The position numbers were made by a program, and so were the translations under genes. From the NCBI GenBank assembly GCA_964469505.1, contig CAYXZO010000032.1, forward strand, positions 1 through 28,664: a stretch of DNA of 28,664 nt, in the 5' to 3' direction. How positions within the stretch are numbered: position 1 is the stretch's first letter; each line of letters opens with the position of its first letter. The DNA comes from CAYXZO01 sp964469505 (GTDB lineage Bacteria; Fidelibacterota; UBA8477; JABMPR01). Of the stretch, positions 23,318-28,664 are shown one piece after another. The notes beneath the pieces were generated by a model. It saw only the letters and a list, made by a program, of their open reading frames with translations. It was not told where the DNA came from and ran no database searches.

Positions 23318-23367
23318 AAGGCGGTTTGCTCGCTGGTATTACCAGAGTGCGAACTGCCTTCTTCTTG
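23318..23367 (+). terminator. Terminator-like hairpin after gap
   Basis: Arms at 23318-23338 and 23340-23360 pair over about 21 positions with two G-U pairs and two mismatches; the tip is GG-TATTA-CC. TTCTTCTT follows, starting at the base of the stem. The T-run is imperfect, so termination may be partial. It closes the ccm-gap unit. Confidence 0.65.
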
Positions 23368-23372
23368 CATCT

Positions 23373-23419
23373 GGGTACATAGCCTGGGCATTTACCCGAA
23401 AATGGGCAGGTAACTGCCC
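23373..23419 (+). promoter_or_regulatory. tilS leader with competing small hairpins
   Basis: GGGCAG (23404-23409) and CTGCCC (23414-23419) form a perfect stem closed by the GNRA-type loop GTAA. Upstream, GGGTA (23373-23377) can pair with TACCC (23393-23397), while TTACC (23392-23396) can instead pair with GGTAA (23409-23413), and TGGGCA is repeated at 23385 and 23403. I recognise no known riboswitch; the regulatory role is inference. Confidence 0.3.
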
Positions 23420-23442
23420 CTAACCCTTGTATCTTTTCGTTG

Positions 23443-24825
23443 ATGAGTATTTCCCAAAAGCTACTGGAAATAATAGCCGTTTCCCACCAACGAGTTCGAG
23501 CACCCCGGAGGGTATTGGTTGCTGTCTCAGGAGGATTGGATTCCGTTTGTTTGTTATGGCTTTTAAGCAAGTTGCAAACCATGGACTTAGGAGTGGCGCA
23601 CGTAAATCATGGCTTGCGGGGCCGGATGAGTGATGATGACGAAAAATTCACTTCAGAGTTGGCTCAGAAACTTGGCCTTCCGTTTTACCACAGGCGAGTA
23701 GATGTCAAAACCTACGCTCATAGCCATAAATTGAGTCTGGAAGCTGCCGGTCATATCCTCCGCCATAACTTTTTTTTGCAAGTGGCTAAGAGGGAAGGCT
23801 ATGAGTCGATTGCCACCGCCCATACCCTGGATGATTTGGCGGAGACGGTGCTGATGAATTTGGCTTTAGGGGCCGGTATCAAAGGTCTGAGTGGGATCAG
23901 TCCGGATCAACCCCCGTTCTGGCGACCGCTTCTCGGAGTGGAGAAAGAGGAATTAAGGCAGCTAGCCCGGGCCGAAGGTATTACCTGGCGGGAGGACCTG
24001 TCCAATACTGATCTCAGGTACTTGCGCAACACCTGGCGTACCTGGTTACAACAATGGTCTCTTTTGAATAAAAAACAATTGGTTAAGGCTGCTGAAGCTG
24101 TGGCCGGAGCAGCTGCCGAATTGTGGAAACTGGCCGAAAAAGAAGCGCAACATATTGAAAAACAAGAGGTTACATACCATTCGGAGTCTAAAATACTGTT
24201 TGGAATGCCTACCCTAAACCGCTATTTTTCGCCGGCCTTGAAGGCGCTTTTTGATAAGGTTTTTATGGAACTGAGCGGCGCACCCCAGGGGTTGAACGCC
24301 CATCATTTTACTGCAGTGCAGAAGCTGTTATCGCCCTCGGCAATAGCCAAACAAGCGGATTTGCCGGGAGGAATAAAGGTAGTCAGAGATCGTTCCGGGC
24401 TCGCTTGGGTAGTCCCGGCGAAGTTGGTTTGGAAAGCTCAGGAAAAGTGGGCTCCTTTTACCTGGGCCGGACCGGGTTTTAAGGTTCAGGCAGTGCGTAA
24501 GACAATGCCCCAGGGGGCTAGATTAAAAACTTCCAGGTGGACTCAGTGGATTCCCGGGGGACAGGAACCGTTAGTAATTCGTCCCTGGCAATCCGGCGAT
24601 CGAATCAGGCCCTTTAGCGGGACTGGCAGCGTGAAAGTCAGTGATTTGCTTCAAAGTGCTAGAGTCGCTCCCCATTTTAAGCCATATTACCCGGTGATTG
24701 AATACCAAGGACAAATTATTTGGGTACCCGGCATTCGAGCCGCAGAAGCGGCCAGGGTTAAAGCCCGCGCCCGGGAATTATCCTTGCTATTAACCTTCGA
24801 AGTGGAGAAAGGTATTTTGGAATGA
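23443..24825 (+). CDS. tilS: tRNA(Ile)-lysidine synthase
   Basis: Converts C34 of the AUA-reading tRNA-Ile to lysidine, using ATP and lysine. The N-terminal PP-loop is AVSGGLDSV (residues 27-35); VNHGLRG, ATAHTLDDLAETVLMNL (family: AHHxDDQAET) and EDLSNTDLRYLRN follow, and the C-terminal TilS domain is RPWQSGDRIRPFSGTG with VSDLLQSARV. 460 residues is normal for the long form. The DDLAE where DDQAE is usual is a mild change. ATG at 23443 is preferred over TTG at 23440; neither has a clear ribosome site. It overlaps hpt by ATGA. Confidence 0.95.
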   Translation: MSISQKLLEIIAVSHQRVRAPRRVLVAVSGGLDSVCLLWLLSKLQTMDLGVAHVNHGLRGRMSDDDEKFTSELAQKLGLPFYHRRVDVKTYAHSHKLSLEAAGHILRHNFFLQVAKREGYESIATAHTLDDLAETVLMNLALGAGIKGLSGISPDQPPFWRPLLGVEKEELRQLARAEGITWREDLSNTDLRYLRNTWRTWLQQWSLLNKKQLVKAAEAVAGAAAELWKLAEKEAQHIEKQEVTYHSESKILFGMPTLNRYFSPALKALFDKVFMELSGAPQGLNAHHFTAVQKLLSPSAIAKQADLPGGIKVVRDRSGLAWVVPAKLVWKAQEKWAPFTWAGPGFKVQAVRKTMPQGARLKTSRWTQWIPGGQEPLVIRPWQSGDRIRPFSGTGSVKVSDLLQSARVAPHFKPYYPVIEYQGQIIWVPGIRAAEAARVKARARELSLLLTFEVEKGILE

Positions 24826-25391
24826 AAACCCGCATTGCGGAAGGAGTTGGAAAATATTCAGGACAGACTCTGGAAGAAGTGATACCGGAGGAACGTATCC
24901 AAGCGCGTATCGCTGAAATGGCCGAACAAATCGCAGCCGATTATCGGGATAAGAATCCGATTTTCATCGGAGTTTTAAACGGCGCTGTCTTTTTCTTCAC
25001 TGATCTGCTACGTCGCCTGCCCATTCCATGTGAAATAGATTTCGTCAAAGTTTCTTCGTATTTTAGTGAAACTAAATCATCCGGCACGGTTCGGCTGTTA
25101 AAAGATATCAGCTGCATTGTCACCAATCGTCACATCGTGATTGTGGAAGATATTATCGATTCGGGGTTGACAGCCAATTTCCTGCGCCATCGCATCCAGG
25201 AAAATGATCCGGCATCGGTGGCTTTTGCCGCCTTGCTCATCAAACCGGACGTCATGGATCTGGCTTTTAAACCGGAATATGTTGGTTTTCAAGTAGAGAA
25301 CCGATTCTATGTGGGGTATGGCTTGGATCTGGATCAACAAATGCGGAATTACCCATCTATTTGGGCTTTTCCAGCCAATATGTCAGTATGA
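24822..25391 (+). CDS. hpt: Hypoxanthine phosphoribosyltransferase
   Basis: Purine salvage: hypoxanthine or guanine plus PRPP gives IMP or GMP. The PRPP motif is IVIVEDIIDSGLTANFL, preceded by the flexible loop region KVSSYFSETKSSGTV; IGVLNGAVFFFTDLLR is the first conserved block and VGYGLDLDQQMRNYP the C-terminal one. 189 residues. The tilS-hpt-ftsH order is a widely conserved bacterial arrangement, which supports all three calls. The ATGA overlaps at both ends show tight coupling. Confidence 0.96.
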   Translation: MKTRIAEGVGKYSGQTLEEVIPEERIQARIAEMAEQIAADYRDKNPIFIGVLNGAVFFFTDLLRRLPIPCEIDFVKVSSYFSETKSSGTVRLLKDISCIVTNRHIVIVEDIIDSGLTANFLRHRIQENDPASVAFAALLIKPDVMDLAFKPEYVGFQVENRFYVGYGLDLDQQMRNYPSIWAFPANMSV

Positions 25392-27601
25392 AAGTGAGTC
25401 CCCTTATGTTCATAAGCGATAAAGTAAAACATATCGTATTTCAGCAGAAAGGTTCTGCTCCCGAAAGGCGGAACAAAAAATCTCCCCGTTCTCCGGAAAA
25501 GAAATCGGGGGCGGGAGGCAATCGTCCCCACTCAAACCTGAAAATCACACCTCCAGATAAAAATGGAGAGGCCTGGAAGCGGGGAGTCCGAACATCCCTG
25601 CTGTGGGTCATAATTCTGGGTACAGTAATAATTTTAGCCCAGCTCGTAGGCCGCAATGGGGAACCGACCCGCCGGTTGACCTTTACCGAATACAAACAAT
25701 TACTAGATACCGATAAGATTGAGTCGGGTAAAGTCATTGATAACAAGTTCTTTGGGACTCTAAAAGAACCGGAAGAAACCACGATCAACGGTATCACTAC
25801 CCATTATCGCAAGTTCGTAGTGGTGCTGCCATTCGTCGATACCGAGGTCCTCAAAGAATGGGATGCCCACGGCGTAGCCTACGATTTCAAAGACCCTACC
25901 CGAGATTGGGTAGACTATCTATTCCAGATGCTGCCCTGGATGCTCTTGATTGTTGTCTGGTTTATCTTGATGCGTCGCATGCAAGGGGCTTCTACCAAAG
26001 GAATCTTCTCCTTCGGGAAGAGTCGCGCTAAGATCGTTATCAATGAGAAACCAGAGGTCACTTTCAGAGACGTAGCTGGGTGTGATGAGGCCAAAGAAGA
26101 ATTACGGGAGATTGTTTCATTCTTGAAACATCCGGCTCGTTTCCAGCGATTAGGCGGAAAAATCCCCAAAGGGGCGTTGCTAGTAGGGCCTCCCGGTACG
26201 GGAAAAACCCTGCTGGCCCGAGCTGTGGCCGGCGAAGCAGGAGTACCTTTTTATAGCCTCAGCGGCGCCGATTTCGTGGAAATGTTCGTGGGTGTCGGAG
26301 CCAGCCGTGTCCGGGACCTTTTTGAACAGGGCAAGAAAAACGCACCTTGCATCATTTTCATCGATGAAATCGATGCGGTAGGGCGGCAGCGCGGGGCTGG
26401 ATTGGGAGGCGGCCACGATGAGCGGGAACAGACCCTCAACGCTTTGTTGGTGGAGATGGACGGTTTCGAAACCACCGATAACGTAATCCTGCTGGCGGCC
26501 ACTAATCGTCCCGATGTGCTTGATTCTGCTCTACTGCGCCCCGGTCGGTTCGATCGCCGCATCGTGGTGGATATTCCAGATGTCAAAGGGCGGGAGGAAA
26601 TTCTCAAAGTTCACGCGAAAAAGATTCCCCTGGCCCGTAATGTGCGCCTGGACATCATTGCCAAAGGTACTCCCGGAATGGTGGGTGCCGATCTGGCTAA
26701 TCTATTGAACGAAGCAGCGTTGCTAGCGGCCCGTAAGAACAAACGCCGGGTAGGCATGGAGGACATCGAAGAGGCCAAAGATAAGGTAATGATGGGTATC
26801 GAACGGCGCAGCATGGTCATCAGTGAAAAGGAGCGCCGCACCACTGCCTATCATGAAGCAGGACACGCATTGGTAGCCAAGCTTACTCCGGAAGCCGATC
26901 CGGTGCATAAAGTTACCATCGTGCCTAGGGGGCGGGCCCTAGGATTAACCGCCCAGCTGCCGGTGGATGATCGTCACAACTATTCTAAAAGCTATCTGGA
27001 AGGTGTGCTTACTATCCTCATGGGTGGGAGAATCGCCGAACGAGAGGCCCTGAAACAGTTGACCACCGGCGCCGGTAATGACCTGGAACGGGCCACGGCT
27101 CTAGCGCGCAAAATGGTTTGCGAGTGGGGCATGAGCGATCACCTGGGCCCGATGACTTTCGGTAAGAAACAGGAGGAAATCTTCATCGGGCGGGAACTTG
27201 GAATACACCGGGATTTCAGCGAGGACACTGCTCGCCGTATTGATGAAGAAGTCCGACGGATTATCGAAGCGGCGGAGAGCCGGGCCCGTAAGATCATCCG
27301 TGAAAATCGGGATAAGTTGGATCAGATAGCCCAACTTCTCCTGGAAAAAGAGAGCATAAGTGGTAGTGATATCGATGCCATTTTAAGTGGGAATGGGCGT
27401 GTATCTAAAAACCAAAATAGCGCTAACAACCGCTCCCGGCGCAATCGACGCCGACGCCGGCCCAAGAACGAATCGGCACCGCAATTGATCGCGGAAACGG
27501 CCTCATCCGAACCGCAAAAGCAGACTGAGGTCAGGCCCAACAAACAGACGAATGAAAAACTGAACCCACCTGTCATACCTGAAAGCGGGGCGGAAGATTA
27601 A
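25388..27601 (+). CDS. ftsH: ATP-dependent zinc metalloprotease FtsH, long N-terminal extension
   Basis: Membrane-bound AAA+ protease that extracts and degrades membrane and short-lived proteins. Transmembrane helices at about 69-88 (LLWVIILGTVIILAQLV) and 180-198 flank the periplasmic domain. Walker A GPPGTGKT (about 266-273), pore FVEMFVGVGASRVRDLF, Walker B CIIFIDEIDAVG, the SRH region ATNRPDVLDSALLRPGRFDR and zinc site HEAGH (about 489-493) with the distal aspartate in GAGNDLERAT are intact. 737 residues is long: about 68 basic residues precede helix 1 (usually fewer than 15), and an arginine-rich, disordered tail follows the protease domain. ATG at 25388 overlaps the hpt stop; ATG 25406 is the only later good start and still leaves over 60 extra residues. 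Confidence 0.95.
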   Translation: MKVSPLMFISDKVKHIVFQQKGSAPERRNKKSPRSPEKKSGAGGNRPHSNLKITPPDKNGEAWKRGVRTSLLWVIILGTVIILAQLVGRNGEPTRRLTFTEYKQLLDTDKIESGKVIDNKFFGTLKEPEETTINGITTHYRKFVVVLPFVDTEVLKEWDAHGVAYDFKDPTRDWVDYLFQMLPWMLLIVVWFILMRRMQGASTKGIFSFGKSRAKIVINEKPEVTFRDVAGCDEAKEELREIVSFLKHPARFQRLGGKIPKGALLVGPPGTGKTLLARAVAGEAGVPFYSLSGADFVEMFVGVGASRVRDLFEQGKKNAPCIIFIDEIDAVGRQRGAGLGGGHDEREQTLNALLVEMDGFETTDNVILLAATNRPDVLDSALLRPGRFDRRIVVDIPDVKGREEILKVHAKKIPLARNVRLDIIAKGTPGMVGADLANLLNEAALLAARKNKRRVGMEDIEEAKDKVMMGIERRSMVISEKERRTTAYHEAGHALVAKLTPEADPVHKVTIVPRGRALGLTAQLPVDDRHNYSKSYLEGVLTILMGGRIAEREALKQLTTGAGNDLERATALARKMVCEWGMSDHLGPMTFGKKQEEIFIGRELGIHRDFSEDTARRIDEEVRRIIEAAESRARKIIRENRDKLDQIAQLLLEKESISGSDIDAILSGNGRVSKNQNSANNRSRRNRRRRRPKNESAPQLIAETASSEPQKQTEVRPNKQTNEKLNPPVIPESGAED

Positions 27602-27625
27602 TGATCAGACTCGTTGACAAGAGTC

Positions 27626-27660
27626 GCAAACGCCGTGATGACACGGCGTTTGTTGTTTAA
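27626..27660 (+). terminator. Terminator-like hairpin after ftsH
   Basis: A perfect 11-bp stem (27627-27637 with 27642-27652, sequence CAAACGCCGTG / CACGGCGTTTG), extended by a G-U pair, with loop ATGA and followed by TTGTTTAA. A smaller GACTC/GAGTC hairpin (27608-27612 with 27621-27625) precedes it. folP starts 8 bases past the T-rich tail, so the hairpin may attenuate rather than fully stop transcription. Confidence 0.7.
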
Positions 27661-27668
27661 TACGGATA

Positions 27669-28529
27669 ATGGACGTTAGTGCCACCTGGCTCGTACGCGG
27701 CAAAACGGTATCCTTGAAGCCCTTTTGCCTTATGGGGATCGTCAATATTACGCCCGATTCTTTCAGTGATGGGGGACGATTTTTCAAGCCAGATAAGGCG
27801 TTGGCACAGTGTGAGAAGCTGATTCAAGCCGGTGCGACGGTTCTCGATCTGGGAGGAGAATCCAGTCGTCCCGGGTCTGAGCCGGTATCCTGGGAGGAGG
27901 AATGGCGGCGGGTAGGACCTGTGCTCCGCGAATTGCGTAAAAAATGGGATGGGTTTATTTCCGTTGACACTTATAAAGTCGAAATTGTCCGGCGGGCTCT
28001 GGATGAGGGTGCCGATATCATAAACGATATTACTGCCGGTCGTTGGGAGCCGGAATTACTTCCCCTGGTGGCTCAAAACAAAGCCGGTTACGTTTTGATG
28101 CACATGCTGGGACGTCCCCGGGATATGCAACGTAATCCCTCTTACCGGGATGTGTTAGACGAAGTGAAAGTTTTCTTTAAGGAACGTTTACAAGCCGCCG
28201 AGGCTGCAGGGATTGCCCGTGAACGAATGGTACTGGACCCGGGGATTGGTTTCGGCAAACGGCTGGAAGATAATTTGAAATTGATAGGCCGGATTGATTT
28301 CTTCCTGGACCTGGAACGTCCGCTGCTGCTGGGGGCCTCGCGTAAATCCTTCATTGGGATGATCACCGATGCATCGGTAACCGAGCGCTTGCCCGGATCG
28401 ATCACTGCCGCCGTATTAGCCTACCTCAAAGGAGCTCGCCTTTTCCGGGTGCACGATGTGGCTGAAACCCGACAGGCGCTAGAGATTGCCGCTGCCCTTT
28501 TAACTTCAGGCGATTACATTCGCGTATGA
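27669..28529 (+). CDS. folP: Dihydropteroate synthase
   Basis: Joins p-aminobenzoate to the pterin diphosphate in folate synthesis; target of sulfonamides. A TIM barrel with the pterin-site motifs MGIVNITPDSFSDGG and LDLGGESSRPGSEPV, SVDTYK, INDITAG, LDPGIGFGK, LLLGASRKSFIG, and the closing FRVHDVAETRQAL. 286 residues, complete. The loops usually changed in sulfonamide resistance show no obvious insertion. There is no strong ribosome site before the ATG. The ATGA overlap couples it to the next gene. Confidence 0.96.
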   Translation: MDVSATWLVRGKTVSLKPFCLMGIVNITPDSFSDGGRFFKPDKALAQCEKLIQAGATVLDLGGESSRPGSEPVSWEEEWRRVGPVLRELRKKWDGFISVDTYKVEIVRRALDEGADIINDITAGRWEPELLPLVAQNKAGYVLMHMLGRPRDMQRNPSYRDVLDEVKVFFKERLQAAEAAGIARERMVLDPGIGFGKRLEDNLKLIGRIDFFLDLERPLLLGASRKSFIGMITDASVTERLPGSITAAVLAYLKGARLFRVHDVAETRQALEIAAALLTSGDYIRV

Positions 28530-28664
28530 CCCGCGGCCGAAAGTATTTAACCACTTTGCTGGTTATCGCCGGTGGAGCCTTTCTCCTGTTTTTCTGGCAT
28601 TTTGAGCTGATCCGCATCGCTTTCCTTTCCATCCGGGTTTACGACCTGGTAGATATTCTGGCAG
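28526..28664 (+). CDS. cdaA: Probable diadenylate cyclase CdaA, 3'-truncated by window edge
   Basis: 46 codons are visible from ATG 28526, which overlaps the folP stop. They encode a basic start (MTRGRKYL), a hydrophobic helix (LLVIAGGAFLLFF) and then IRIAFLSIRVYDLVDILA, which resembles the first cytoplasmic turn and second helix of CdaA (family: xxWxDxxDIxLV). folP followed by cdaA is a common bacterial arrangement. The catalytic DGA and RHR motifs would lie outside the window, so the call rests on the N-terminus and gene order. Confidence 0.7.
   Translation, partial: MTRGRKYLTTLLVIAGGAFLLFFWHFELIRIAFLSIRVYDLVDILA

Noticed and set aside
27614..27619. TTGACA between ftsH and folP as a folP promoter
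   Set aside because: No -10-like hexamer occurs 15-19 bp downstream, where the terminator stem lies.
1..28664. CRISPR arrays, insertion sequences, phage genes, rRNA or a replication origin
   Set aside because: I saw no regularly spaced repeats, transposase or integrase motifs, rRNA signatures or DnaA-box clusters.

Overview
The window is a dense bacterial chromosome segment of about 28.7 kb. Protein genes are almost all on the + strand, packed with overlapping or near-touching ends; the only well-supported minus-strand gene is a tRNA-Leu. Composition is roughly 50% GC, except for an AT-rich stretch at about 402-1483 that carries a toxin-antitoxin pair. A Ccm-type cytochrome c maturation cluster implies an energised cytoplasmic membrane with c-type cytochromes outside it. 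An archaeal-type glyceraldehyde-3-phosphate dehydrogenase, a split methylmalonyl-CoA mutase, CysXXXTyr CcmE and DXP-independent PLP synthesis together do not match a well-known model lineage. My guess is an uncultured-type bacterium (FCB-like or deltaproteobacteria-like), but this is inference and no taxon is proven by the sequence.

Layout. 1-401: 3' end of recX. 402-1483: AT-rich island with a strong promoter and mazEF. 1484-5002: comEC and pyrC, which share one reading frame. 5016-5099: tRNA-Leu(CAA) on the minus strand with its own promoter. 5215-8034: acyl-CoA synthetase and gpsA (lipid precursors). 8072-15962: an nrnA-type DHH phosphoesterase, ispH, pdxS, pdxT, dxs, the catalytic subunit of methylmalonyl-CoA mutase and a CpsB-type PHP phosphatase. 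15973-22218: ccmE, ccmF, a CcmI-like zinc-ribbon protein, an unknown cysteine-free membrane protein, ccmA, ccmB, ccmC and a 52-residue CcmD-like protein. 22211-23284: archaeal-type gap, ending at a terminator-like hairpin. 23443-27601: tilS, hpt and ftsH, followed by a second terminator-like hairpin. 27669-28664: folP and the start of a probable cdaA.

The most interesting part is the Ccm cluster. CcmE has CysXXXTyr (C125, Y129) instead of the usual HisXXXTyr heme-binding site, and neither CcmG nor CcmH is present in the cluster. This matches the variant maturation route ('System I*') known from Desulfovibrio and some archaea. Here it includes two extra proteins between ccmF and ccmA: a short CcmI-like membrane protein fused to a zinc ribbon, and a secreted or anchored protein with a C-terminal cytoplasmic coiled coil and no cysteine at all. 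The cluster is directly coupled to the archaeal-type gap gene. Lesser points are a ComEC without the catalytic motifs of its beta-lactamase domain, an FtsH with a long basic N-terminal extension, and a folP-cdaA junction.
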